From Oscillospiraceae bacterium (GTDB taxonomy: Bacteria > Bacillota > Clostridia > Saccharofermentanales > Saccharofermentanaceae): a stretch of 64,000 nucleotides of DNA. Within the stretch, counting starts at the first letter, position 1. Every line of letters begins with the position of its first letter. The position numbers were made by a program, and so were the translations under genes. Under the pieces are notes generated by a model that had not been told where the DNA came from, made no database searches, and saw only the letters and a program-made list of their open reading frames with translations. The DNA is taken from assembly GCA_902802325.1 (NCBI GenBank), contig CADCLV010000001.1, forward strand, positions 59,211 to 123,210, written 5' to 3'. Positions 34,495 to 43,500 of the stretch are shown one piece after another.

Positions 34495-34673
34495 CGCCGT
34501 TTTCACGGTTTTTCCCACAAAAAGGAAATACTGTGTTTTTCCATAAAAAACCCGTCTTTTCCGTATCGGATATTTGGGTTTCCCATTCGTCTGTTTTTCT
34601 GTTATTATATTTCCAGCTAAAATGCCCTAATAGGGTCAAATAAGTAAATAAATATATAAGCGAGGAAGAAACC

Positions 34674-37600
34674 ATGCCAAAGAGGGATGACATTAACAAG
34701 ATTCTGATTATTGGTTCCGGTCCGATCATCATCGGCCAGGCGTGCGAGTTCGACTATTCCGGTACTCAGGCCTGTAAGGCACTGAAGAAGCTCGGTTACG
34801 AGATCGTACTGGTTAACAGCAACCCGGCGACCATCATGACTGATCCGGATGTGGCGGACATCACCTACATTGAACCGTTGAATCTGGCAAGACTGACCCA
34901 GATCATCGAAAAAGAGCGTCCGGATGCCCTCCTTCCGAACCTGGGCGGACAGTCGGGCCTGAATCTTTGTTCCGAACTTTCGCAGGCAGGCGTCCTCGAC
35001 AAATATAACGTAAAGGTCATCGGTATTCAGGTTGATGCCATCGAGCGCGGTGAAGACCGTATCGAATTTAAGAACACCATGGCCAGACTCGGCATCGAAA
35101 TGCCGCGTTCCCAGGTTGCATATTCCGTTGACGAAGCGGTAAAGATCGCTGAAGAACTGAAATACCCGGTCGTTCTCCGTCCTGCCTATACCATGGGTGG
35201 TGCCGGCGGCGGCCTTGTTTATAATGTTGATGAACTGAAGGTCGTCTGCGAAAGAGGTCTGCAGGCTTCTTTGGTCGGCCAGGTCCTCGTAGAGGAATGT
35301 ATCGCCGGCTGGGAAGAGCTGGAGCTCGAAGTTGTCCGTGATGCCAAGGATAATGTCATCACCGTCTGCTTTATCGAGAATATCGACCCGATCGGTGTTC
35401 ATACCGGTGACTCCTTCTGCTCAGCTCCAATGCTGACCATCTCGGAAGATGTCCAGAAGAAGCTTCAGGAATATTCCTACAGCATCATCCGCGCCATCGG
35501 CGTAATCGGCGGCTGCAACTGCCAGTTCGCCCACGATCCGGTCAGCGGCCGTATCGTTGTTATTGAGATCAACCCGCGTACTTCCCGTTCTTCGGCTCTC
35601 GCTTCCAAAGCAACGGGTTTCCCGATCGCACTTGTTTCTGCGATGCTGGCCTGCGGTCTGACTCTCGATGAGATCCCCTGCGGTAAGTATGGTACCCTCG
35701 ACAAGTACGTACCGGATGGAGATTATGTCGTAATCAAATTCGCCCGCTGGGCTTTCGAAAAGTTCAAGGGTGCTTCCGATAAGCTGGGTACGCAGATGCG
35801 TGCCGTCGGTGAGGTCATGTCCATCGGTAAGACATATAAGGAAGCCTTCCAGAAGGCGATCCGAAGCCTGGAGACCGGCCGTTACGGCTTGGGTTTTGCC
35901 AAGAACTATAACGAGCTTTCCAAGGAAGAACTGATGCACAAGCTGGCATATCCGACCAGTGACAGACAGTTCATCATCTATGAAGCACTGAGAAAAGGCG
36001 CTACCATTGAAGAGCTCTATCAGCTTACCAAGATCAAGCACTGGTTCCTGGAGCAGATGCTGGAACTGGTTCAGGAAGAAGAAGCCCTCATCAAGCTTCG
36101 CGGCTCCGTACCGGCTGAGGATACTCTCCGTCAGGCAAAGCTGGATGGTTTCTCCGACCGTTACCTCAGCAAGCTCCTTTCCGTTCCGGAAGAAGATATC
36201 CGTAATGCACGTTACAAGTACAACATCCGTGAGGCATGGGAAGGTGTACACGTAAGTGGTACACAGGATGCATCCTACTACTATTCCACCTATCACCTTT
36301 CCGAAGATAAGAGTCCTGTTTCCGATAAGCCGAAGATCATGATCCTCGGCGGCGGCCCGAACCGTATCGGTCAGGGTATCGAATTCGACTACTGCTGCGT
36401 ACATGCCGCTCTGGCGCTGAAGAAGATGGGATTTGAATCCATCATCGTAAACTGCAACCCGGAGACTGTATCCACAGACTATGACACTTCCGACAAGCTT
36501 TATTTCGAGCCGCTGACACTGGAAGATGTTCTTTCTATTCACGAAAAGGAAAAGCCGATCGGCGTCATTGCCCAGTTCGGTGGTCAGACACCTCTTAACC
36601 TGGCAGCTGACCTCAAGAAGAACGGAGTCAACATCCTCGGTACCACACCGGAGACCATTGACCTGGCAGAAGACAGAGATCACTTCCGCGCTATGATGGA
36701 CCGTCTCGGCATTCCGATGCCGGAAGCCGGCATGGCCGTTACTGTCGACGATGCTCTTACGATCGCAAACAAGATCGGTTATCCGGTCATGGTTCGTCCT
36801 TCCTACGTACTGGGCGGCCGCGGCATGGAAGTTGTGCATGACGATGAGATGATGCGTGTTTACATGAATGCTGCCGTTGGTGTTACACCGGATCGTCCGA
36901 TCCTGATCGACCGTTTCCTGCATCACGCTACCGAGTGCGAAGCCGATGCCATTTCCGATGGCGAGCACTGCTTCGTTCCGGCAGTTATGGAGCACATCGA
37001 GCTTGCCGGTGTTCACTCCGGTGACTCCGCCTGCATCCTGCCTTCCAAGAACCTGACAGAAAAGCAGATCGCGACCATCAAGGACTACACCAAGAAGATC
37101 GCTATCGAAATGAATGTACGTGGTCTCATGAATATGCAGTATGCTATTGAAGACGATGTAGTCTATGTTCTTGAGGCAAACCCGCGTGCTTCCCGTACTG
37201 TACCGCTGGTATCCAAGGTCTGCGCGATCAACATGGTCAAGATCGCAACCGAGATCATGACATCCGAGCTGACAGGCAAGCCGTCTCCGGTACCGGAGCT
37301 CAAGGATCGTATCATCAAGCACTACGGTGTCAAGGAAGCCGTCTTCCCGTTCAATATGTTCCAGGAAGTTGACCCTGTCCTCGGACCGGAGATGAGATCC
37401 ACCGGTGAGGTCCTGGGTATTTCTGAAGACTTCGGTGAAGCTTACTATAAGGCACAGGAAGCAACACAGACCAAGCTGCCGAACGAAGGCAACGTTCTTC
37501 TGTCCGTATGTGACCGCGATAAGGACGAACTGGTGGATATTGCCAAGGCCTTTAATGAACTGGGCTTCCACATTCTGGCTACCGGTAAGTCTTATGAGAT

Positions 37601-37892
37601 GATCAAGGAAGCCGGCATTGATGCAGAGCGTGTCAACAAGCTCTACGAAGGCCGCCCGAACATCACCGATAAGATCACAAACGGTGAGATCCAGCTGATC
37701 ATCAACACACCGGCCGGTAAGACATCGATCCATAATGACAGCTATATCCGTAAGGAAGCGATCCGTCATAAAGTTCCGTACATTACCACTATGGCTGCAG
37801 CCAAGGCCAGCGCCGAAGGTATCAAGGCATATAAGAACAACCCGAACTTCGCCGTAAAGAGCCTGCAGGCACATCACAAGGACATCATCTGA
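34674..37892 (+). CDS. carB: Carbamoyl-phosphate synthase large subunit
   Basis: 1072 aa, full length. Makes carbamoyl phosphate for pyrimidines and arginine. Two homologous ATP-grasp halves: first with GSGPIIIGQACEFDYSGTQACKAL, VVLRPAYTMGGAGGG; second from about 550 with GGGPNRIGQGIEFDYCCVHA, VMVRPSYVLGGRGMEVV; C-terminal MGS-like allosteric domain (about 935-1072). carA is not adjacent, so the small subunit must be elsewhere. SD is weak (GAGGAAG). Own terminator downstream. Confidence 0.98.
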   Translation: MPKRDDINKILIIGSGPIIIGQACEFDYSGTQACKALKKLGYEIVLVNSNPATIMTDPDVADITYIEPLNLARLTQIIEKERPDALLPNLGGQSGLNLCSELSQAGVLDKYNVKVIGIQVDAIERGEDRIEFKNTMARLGIEMPRSQVAYSVDEAVKIAEELKYPVVLRPAYTMGGAGGGLVYNVDELKVVCERGLQASLVGQVLVEECIAGWEELELEVVRDAKDNVITVCFIENIDPIGVHTGDSFCSAPMLTISEDVQKKLQEYSYSIIRAIGVIGGCNCQFAHDPVSGRIVVIEINPRTSRSSALASKATGFPIALVSAMLACGLTLDEIPCGKYGTLDKYVPDGDYVVIKFARWAFEKFKGASDKLGTQMRAVGEVMSIGKTYKEAFQKAIRSLETGRYGLGFAKNYNELSKEELMHKLAYPTSDRQFIIYEALRKGATIEELYQLTKIKHWFLEQMLELVQEEEALIKLRGSVPAEDTLRQAKLDGFSDRYLSKLLSVPEEDIRNARYKYNIREAWEGVHVSGTQDASYYYSTYHLSEDKSPVSDKPKIMILGGGPNRIGQGIEFDYCCVHAALALKKMGFESIIVNCNPETVSTDYDTSDKLYFEPLTLEDVLSIHEKEKPIGVIAQFGGQTPLNLAADLKKNGVNILGTTPETIDLAEDRDHFRAMMDRLGIPMPEAGMAVTVDDALTIANKIGYPVMVRPSYVLGGRGMEVVHDDEMMRVYMNAAVGVTPDRPILIDRFLHHATECEADAISDGEHCFVPAVMEHIELAGVHSGDSACILPSKNLTEKQIATIKDYTKKIAIEMNVRGLMNMQYAIEDDVVYVLEANPRASRTVPLVSKVCAINMVKIATEIMTSELTGKPSPVPELKDRIIKHYGVKEAVFPFNMFQEVDPVLGPEMRSTGEVLGISEDFGEAYYKAQEATQTKLPNEGNVLLSVCDRDKDELVDIAKAFNELGFHILATGKSYEMIKEAGIDAERVNKLYEGRPNITDKITNGEIQLIINTPAGKTSIHNDSYIRKEAIRHKVPYITTMAAAKASAEGIKAYKNNPNFAVKSLQAHHKDII

Positions 37893-37916
37893 TCCTAAAA
37901 CTTTTTTCAGATTACA

Positions 37917-37953
37917 AAAGAGCCGCCTTTCTTCAAGGAAGACGGCTCTTTTT
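37917..37953 (+). terminator. Intrinsic terminator of carB
   Basis: Stem AAAGAGCCG / CGGCTCTTT with inner CCTT/AAGG pairing and a T-run. Confidence 0.93.
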
Positions 37954-38064
37954 CTTCTATTCCCCGGTTATTCCATACGGAAAGTGACATTTTAGCTAGG
38001 TTTAAACTTGACCTGCTAGAGTATACTAAAAATCAGAAAGAGTAATGAAAGGAGCAGATGAAAT

Positions 38065-39498
38065 ATGTCTACTGAAGATTGGAACAATCTGAACGGAAAT
38101 CATGAGGATCTGAAGCCACTTTCCGATCCACGCCCTGTTATGGCCCCTGTACTGAATCCGACAACCATATCGCAATCGAATATTCAGCCCGTGACCCAGC
38201 CTGTGGTCGAAGAAACGGCATCTGTTTCCGAAACAAAGAAAAAAAAGAAAGAGAAGCCTTCGAAAGAAAAGGATACCAGCTCCTCTTCGGATCTGAAAAA
38301 GATCATGGCGGTGGCTGTCTGTGCTGCAATGTTTGGCGGTATTGCCGGAATGGGCGGCATGATGCTTTATTCCCGCAACTGGGGAAACCAGGTTCGCTAT
38401 GAGGCTGTTTCCGCTGCAAGAAAAGTCGCCCAGAATAATGACGGTTCCACGAAGAAAAGCAATGTTTTTTCTTTCCCGGACTCCACCACGATCCTTCAAG
38501 GTGAGCGGGATTATACCGCCATTAACACCGCCTCGGTAAATACCAATGAGAAGCATACGGCGGCAGAAGTGTACGCCGCCAATGTCAATTCCACCGTCGG
38601 TATCAACACCTCTATCGACTATAACTACTATGGTTATGAGACCACGGCGGCCGCTTCCGGCTCCGGTTTCATCCTGACCTCCGACGGATATATCGTGACC
38701 AACCACCACGTCGTCGACGGTGCCAAAGAAGTACAGGTCACCACCTATGACGGTACGACCTATGATGCAGTGATCGTCGGCTTTGACGAGAGTAACGACC
38801 TGGCCGTCCTGAAGATCGAAGCTTCGGATCTGACGCCTGTTGTCATCGGCAACTCCGATCAGATGAATGTGGGCGATGAAGTATTAGCCATTGGAAATCC
38901 ACTGGGTGAACTGACTTTTTCCCTGACTACCGGCTGTGTCAGTGCATTGAACCGAAGCATCACCATCAACAACCAGCCGATGGATCTGATCCAGACAGAC
39001 TGCGCAATCAATGCAGGCAATTCCGGCGGCGCTCTCTTTAACCTTTACGGTGAAGTGATCGGCATCACTAATGCCAAGTATTCCAACAGCAGTGCCATCG
39101 GCGAAGCCGCCATCGAAAATATCGGATTTGCAATTCCGATCAATAATGTCAAGCAGACCATCGACAGCATCATTGAAAACGGCTGTTTCATAAAGCCGTA
39201 CATCGGTGTTTATGTTGAAAGCATCGACAGCAGTAATGCCTCTTCCTACGGCATGGACCACGGCGTCGGCATCCATGATGTCATGGAGGACAGTCCCTCG
39301 GAAAAGGCCGGACTGAAAAATGGAGATGTGATCATCAAGATCGATGGGAATGACATCAAAACAACGGCAGACCTGCATGCCTATATCAGCCGTGCCGGTG
39401 TGGGCGGAGTTCTGAAACTGACTATTTCCCGTGATGGAAAAGAACTCGAGATCGAAGTTACGATCGAGGAATCGCAGGTATCTGCGCTGGAGACATGA
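38065..39498 (+). CDS. HtrA/DegP-type membrane serine protease (S1C)
   Basis: 477 aa. Cytosolic Pro/Lys-rich N-terminus (1-78), membrane helix (79-101), external trypsin-like domain with catalytic triad H215 (TNHHVV), D245 (NDLAVLK) and S320 (GNSGGA), and one C-terminal PDZ domain (about 385-475). Degrades or refolds damaged exported proteins. The upstream region holds an imperfect inverted repeat (TAGCTAGGT / ACCTGCTA, 37993-38018) that could bind a stress regulator. Its 3' end overlaps comB on the other strand by 41 nt. Confidence 0.94.
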   Translation: MSTEDWNNLNGNHEDLKPLSDPRPVMAPVLNPTTISQSNIQPVTQPVVEETASVSETKKKKKEKPSKEKDTSSSSDLKKIMAVAVCAAMFGGIAGMGGMMLYSRNWGNQVRYEAVSAARKVAQNNDGSTKKSNVFSFPDSTTILQGERDYTAINTASVNTNEKHTAAEVYAANVNSTVGINTSIDYNYYGYETTAAASGSGFILTSDGYIVTNHHVVDGAKEVQVTTYDGTTYDAVIVGFDESNDLAVLKIEASDLTPVVIGNSDQMNVGDEVLAIGNPLGELTFSLTTGCVSALNRSITINNQPMDLIQTDCAINAGNSGGALFNLYGEVIGITNAKYSNSSAIGEAAIENIGFAIPINNVKQTIDSIIENGCFIKPYIGVYVESIDSSNASSYGMDHGVGIHDVMEDSPSEKAGLKNGDVIIKIDGNDIKTTADLHAYISRAGVGGVLKLTISRDGKELEIEVTIEESQVSALET

Positions 39499-40225
39499 TC
39501 TTTTCGGAATAATATCCCCACTGGTCTTTTTTCACGGAAAGAACAAAGGGGAAACGATCGTGATCAATGCACATCCAGTAATCCTTTTCCGGAAAATCTT
39601 TCTGCAAAGCAGGATCAAAGAAACGGCGGCCGTCGAAATTCCGAAGGCCGCTTTTTCGTGCCTCAAAATCTTCCGGTGCTTTTCCTTCCGTCACAAGAGA
39701 GCGGATATATTCCGCGCAAAATTCATCTTCTTCCGCAGGTCTTTCACCGGAAAGACCCATAGCCACCAGAGAGACTTTCAGATCGATCCCCTTCTGCGCT
39801 TCTTCTTTTCTCCGTCTTAGGATATAGTCAGATATTGCCCTCGCATTTACCAGACTTCCCGTGATGATCTCTGAAGCCTTTGTGGCATTCACGATCCCCT
39901 GTGTACCGGCGCTGGTCGTGTGGATCGCCACCTTTCCCTCCACCTTATCCCGCAGAAGCGAAGACGGCGAATTTCCAAAATCAAAACCTTCACAGCGGAT
40001 ACCTTTCCGTTCTCCGATAAGGATCGAATCCGGTATCTTCTCATGAAGACTTCTCGCTTCTTCGATCGTACCCACCGGACGGACCAGTCTGGCGCCCATT
40101 TCATAAAGATAGCATTCTACGGAAAAAGCACGGAACACGTCGATGATCACCGTAAGTCCCGTGGCATTTTTCGCCCCGTCAAGGCAGTGCAGGATCGAGC
40201 AATGAATTGTCTCTTCTGATATCAT
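39458..40225 (-). CDS. 2-phosphosulfolactate phosphatase family protein (ComB-like)
   Basis: 255 aa, ComB family: VIIDVFRAFSVECY, GERKGIRCEGFDFGNSPS, HTTSAGTQGI and the GLSGERPAEEDEFCAEYI segment with acidic metal ligands. In methanogens ComB makes sulfolactate for coenzyme M; bacterial homologues are common but their substrates are mostly unproven, and no other CoM gene is present here. Start 4 nt after the GH36 stop, with GGAGAAG spanning that stop, so translationally coupled. Confidence 0.9.
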   Translation of the reverse strand: MISEETIHCSILHCLDGAKNATGLTVIIDVFRAFSVECYLYEMGARLVRPVGTIEEARSLHEKIPDSILIGERKGIRCEGFDFGNSPSSLLRDKVEGKVAIHTTSAGTQGIVNATKASEIITGSLVNARAISDYILRRRKEEAQKGIDLKVSLVAMGLSGERPAEEDEFCAEYIRSLVTEGKAPEDFEARKSGLRNFDGRRFFDPALQKDFPEKDYWMCIDHDRFPFVLSVKKDQWGYYSEKIMSPAQIPAIPRS

Positions 40226-40229
40226 TTCT

Positions 40230-42479
40230 TTACTTCTCCGATTCGATGCGCTTCACATAAAGAAGCACAGACTGATAGTCGCCATAGCGGCAGGAAAGAC
40301 GAAGTCCCGCCCTTGCCAGCGCGGCACCGGATGCCACACAGACCGTCGGTTCTTCTCCCTTTTCTTCCTTCTCAATATCCGTGACCCGGTACATTCCTTC
40401 CGGCAAAAGTCCGAATACCGGAACGGTGCGGTACGGATTACAGGGCTGATTGCGCACATGGATCATTGTCAGGAGCATTTCCGAGCGATCCTTGGAAACG
40501 ACTCCGTAGCAGTCATAAAAACCATTCTCCCGGAATGAAGCCATGCGATAGTATTCGCCTTCCCGCACCAGGTCGTTGTATCTGTGATAACGGGACGTCT
40601 GAAGCCGGATCTGGGCTTTTTCCTCATCCGAAAGAGTGGTGATATCCAGTTCATAACCGAAGGTGCCCATGAGCGCCACATTTCCGCGGGTCTCAAAAGG
40701 CACAGTCCGGCCGGTCACATGGTTCGGGCAGATCGACACATGGGCACCGAGACAGGAAAGCGGATAAAGCGTAGCCGCACCTTCCTGTATTTTGATGCGC
40801 TCAAAAGCATCCGTATCATCTGATGTCCAGATCTGCGGGCTGTAATACAGCATACCCGGGTCAAAACGTGCGCCGCCGGAGCTGCAGTTTTCCAAAAGAA
40901 GATCCGGGAACGTATTTAACAGACGTTCCTGAAGGTCATATACGCCAAGTACATAGCGGTGCAGGAACTCTCCCTGCCGTCCGGCCGGAAGTTCTGCACT
41001 ATACAGGTCCGAAAGATGCCGGTTCATATCCCATTTCACATAGGAGATCTTCGTGCTTAAAAGGACCTTTTCCAGCATGGAGAATACCGCGTCACGCACG
41101 TCTTTCCGGGAAATATCCAGTACCAGCTGGTTTCTTGAACGGGCCGGTTCTCTTCCGGGGACCGCGATCGCCCAGTCCGGATGGGCCCGATACAGATCCG
41201 AATCCGGGGAGACCATCTCCGGCTCGACCCAGATACCGAACTTCATGCCCATCTTTTCCAGCTCCTCACCTAAGTAGGAAAGGCCGCCGGGAAGTTTTTC
41301 CTCATTGACCACCCAGTCACCCAGACTGGAACTATCGTCATTTCTCTTGCCGAACCAGCCGTCATCCATGACCAGCATCTCAATTCCACAGTCTTTTGCC
41401 GTACGGGCAATATCCAGAAGTTTTTCCGTATTAAAATCGAAATAGGTGGCTTCCCAGTTGTTGATCAGGATCGGTCTCTTGCTGTGCGTATATTTCCCTC
41501 GGATCAGATGTTCATGAAACAGATGGTGGAAATTCCGGGACATGGTGCCCAGTCCCTCATCAGAATAGGTCATGACCACTTCCGGCGAATAGAAAGACTC
41601 TCCCGGCTGAAGGGTCCAGGAGAACTCTTCCGGGTGGATCCCCAAAGAGACACGCAGATCTCCATTCGGGCATTTTTCCACAGACGAACAGAAGTTTCCG
41701 GAATACAGGAACTGGAATCCATAGACTTCGCCGCTATTCTGTGTGATTCCGGGTGAAACCAGTCCCAGAAAACTCTGATTCCGGTTTCCGGTCTTTCCAC
41801 AGATCGAAGAGACCGATGTGCGTCCAAAGCCGATCGGCCGAAGATCTCTGGTAAACTCTCTTGCCCAGATACCCTGGAATGTCAGAAGTTCAAGTTCCCT
41901 TCCCTGGGTATCTTTTCCCGTCATGTCAAGACTTAGAGACAGCACACGTTCCAATTGGACAGTACCCTTTCCGCCGTTTTTCACTACCACAGAACGGGAA
42001 ATGGCGTCGCATCCGGAAAAAACACTATAGTAGAGGGAAACTTCCACGCCTGTGTCCGGGTCGGAAAGGTCGATCCGAAGAGTAGGCACCTCTTCTCCTT
42101 CATTTGCAAAGGTAGAAGGAAGTCCAGGAATCTCCGGCTTTTCCGAAAGCACTTCATATCCCTGATACAGAAGCTGGGTACGTGTTGCCCCTTCTTCATC
42201 TTTTACTTTCAGCGCCCCCTCCCGGGAATCACCGGCGCCCCATCCGGGATATTCGAAAGGATAGGAATCCATGAAAATGCATCGTTCTTTCGCATTTTCT
42301 GATGACGGCGGAGTCAATATGGGGTTTTGGAACGGATCCTCTTCAAAGAGTTTTCCGCCATAATAGAAATGGCCCAAAAATAGGCCATCTGCTACTCCCA
42401 TAAGATAAGTTGTACGGTCAGTATCCAGTCTGAAATACTTTCCCTGATCGTAAATCGTGATCTTATTTGTTTTTTTCAT
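40230..42479 (-). CDS. Alpha-galactosidase, GH36
   Basis: 749 aa, typical for bacterial GH36 (AgaN/RafA type). N-terminal beta-supersandwich, then a TIM barrel with WEATYFDF and LVMDDGWFGKRNDD, nucleophile Asp in YVKWDMNRH and the acid/base Asp in SSGGARFDPGMLYYSPQIWTSDDTDAF. Removes alpha-1,6-galactose from raffinose-type sugars and galactomannan side chains. No signal peptide, so it works on imported oligosaccharides. Start overlaps the upstream lipoprotein gene by 17 nt. Confidence 0.95.
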   Translation of the reverse strand: MKKTNKITIYDQGKYFRLDTDRTTYLMGVADGLFLGHFYYGGKLFEEDPFQNPILTPPSSENAKERCIFMDSYPFEYPGWGAGDSREGALKVKDEEGATRTQLLYQGYEVLSEKPEIPGLPSTFANEGEEVPTLRIDLSDPDTGVEVSLYYSVFSGCDAISRSVVVKNGGKGTVQLERVLSLSLDMTGKDTQGRELELLTFQGIWAREFTRDLRPIGFGRTSVSSICGKTGNRNQSFLGLVSPGITQNSGEVYGFQFLYSGNFCSSVEKCPNGDLRVSLGIHPEEFSWTLQPGESFYSPEVVMTYSDEGLGTMSRNFHHLFHEHLIRGKYTHSKRPILINNWEATYFDFNTEKLLDIARTAKDCGIEMLVMDDGWFGKRNDDSSSLGDWVVNEEKLPGGLSYLGEELEKMGMKFGIWVEPEMVSPDSDLYRAHPDWAIAVPGREPARSRNQLVLDISRKDVRDAVFSMLEKVLLSTKISYVKWDMNRHLSDLYSAELPAGRQGEFLHRYVLGVYDLQERLLNTFPDLLLENCSSGGARFDPGMLYYSPQIWTSDDTDAFERIKIQEGAATLYPLSCLGAHVSICPNHVTGRTVPFETRGNVALMGTFGYELDITTLSDEEKAQIRLQTSRYHRYNDLVREGEYYRMASFRENGFYDCYGVVSKDRSEMLLTMIHVRNQPCNPYRTVPVFGLLPEGMYRVTDIEKEEKGEEPTVCVASGAALARAGLRLSCRYGDYQSVLLYVKRIESEK

Positions 42480-42957
42480 TCTCTTTCTTTAGTTCCTCCT
42501 GGAAATTTGCATTTACAGTCTGAAGGTCGGTGGTGATCGGAACACCGTTTTCCACGATCCATTTTCCGTCGGATCTCCTCAATCTCATGCAGCAAAGGAC
42601 CGAGGCATGGGCTTCCCCGTAAATCAGTGTTACGTTAAATTCCACATCTGTGGCATAACTCTTGGGATCTGTATGGGAAGAAATGATCGTGAATCTCGCA
42701 TATTTTCGCAGATCGTCCTCTATGTTGACCAGCATCTGCTCAACTTCTTCTTCCTCACTGCTACGGATATACCGCTTAATATTCGCAAAATTTCCTCGGA
42801 TGATATTCTGCATAATCGTCGTGCTGACTTCCTGGGCTTCCGAAGCATATTCTTCCAGCGCCCGTTCTTCTTTAGCAGAACAGCCGCATAAGCTCATCAG
42901 AATGGCCAGGATCATGCTGATCGCACAGATCTTCTTAATTGTTTTTGAAGTATTCAT
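42463..42957 (-). CDS. Predicted lipoprotein, 164 aa
   Basis: Signal peptide with lipobox LCGC (MSLCGCSAK), so surface-anchored. The rest is a small alpha/beta domain (about 30-150) of the kind seen in clostridial lipoproteins of unknown function (DUF5105-like in look, unverified). ATG 42957 chosen for GGAGGAG 4 nt upstream. First gene of the lipoprotein-GH36-comB operon. Confidence 0.8.
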   Translation of the reverse strand: MNTSKTIKKICAISMILAILMSLCGCSAKEERALEEYASEAQEVSTTIMQNIIRGNFANIKRYIRSSEEEEVEQMLVNIEDDLRKYARFTIISSHTDPKSYATDVEFNVTLIYGEAHASVLCCMRLRRSDGKWIVENGVPITTDLQTVNANFQEELKKENEKNK

Positions 42958-42977
42958 AACTCCTCCATATATACCCA

Positions 42978-42992
42978 TCACACAATGTGTGA
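42978..42992. promoter_or_regulatory. Palindromic operator candidate in the lipoprotein-GH36 leader
   Basis: TCACACA-A-TGTGTGA, 7-bp arms, placed between a TATAAT hexamer (minus strand, 43021-43016) and the start codon. Position suits a repressor roadblock. Confidence 0.55.
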
Positions 42993-43129
42993 ATTATCTT
43001 CCAACCCTAGGATAGATTATACACTATGTTTTCCCCTCGAGAACACCCCGATTTCGCAACGATTATGGCAGAAACTTGACGATTTCTGCTCTTTTTCAGA
43101 TTTTTCCTCTTTCTGCGGAAAATAATGTG

Positions 43130-43158
43130 TTGACAAACTTTTTCCGTGGGATTATTAT
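43130..43158 (+). promoter_or_regulatory. Promoter of the Ile T-box / acyl-CoA synthetase gene
   Basis: Perfect TTGACA (43130-43135), 17-nt spacer, TATTAT (43153-43158). Confidence 0.85.
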
Positions 43159-43164
43159 CGCCTT

Positions 43165-43447
43165 GTAAAAAGCGATGACGAAGAAGGTCGTGACCATTTC
43201 GCCTCACAGAGAGCCGGCACCCTGCTGAAAGCCGGTATCCGGGATGATCCAGATGACTATCGCTTCCGAGCTGGTACACCGAATGAGCCGGGTCTTCCCG
43301 ATTCGAGTAGACTGTACACGTAGGAGCCGCGTTAAGGCAAAGGGTTTGATTGAACCTATTAAGTGGCGAATTGGAATTCGCAAATTGAGTGGTACCGCGG
43401 AAGATTTCCGTCTCAATGTCCAAGGTGGACGTTGGGGCGTTTTTTTT
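43165..43447 (+). promoter_or_regulatory. T-box leader, isoleucine specifier ATC
   Basis: T-box core GAGTGGTACCGCGG at 43387-43400. Specifier-loop region ATCCAGATGACTATCGC (43247-43263) followed by TTCCGAGCTG aligns without gaps to the asnS leader in this window, placing ATC (43259-43261), an Ile codon, at the AAC position. Ends in a terminator, stem CGTCTCAATGTCCA / TGGACGTTGGGGCG (about 43409-43439) plus eight T. The downstream gene is not a tRNA synthetase. Confidence 0.9.
43409..43447 (+). terminator. T-box attenuator hairpin upstream of the acyl-CoA synthetase
   Basis: Long GC-containing stem with a 3-nt loop followed by TTTTTTTT, competing with the T-box antiterminator. Confidence 0.92.
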
Positions 43448-43500
43448 ACCCTCAAATGTGAAAGCAGCGCAACTTGTAGGGAGCTTATGGAGGAACAAAA

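Noticed and set aside
35421..37877. 818-codon open frame antisense to carB
   Set aside because: Same codon-bias effect; carB is unmistakable on the other strand.
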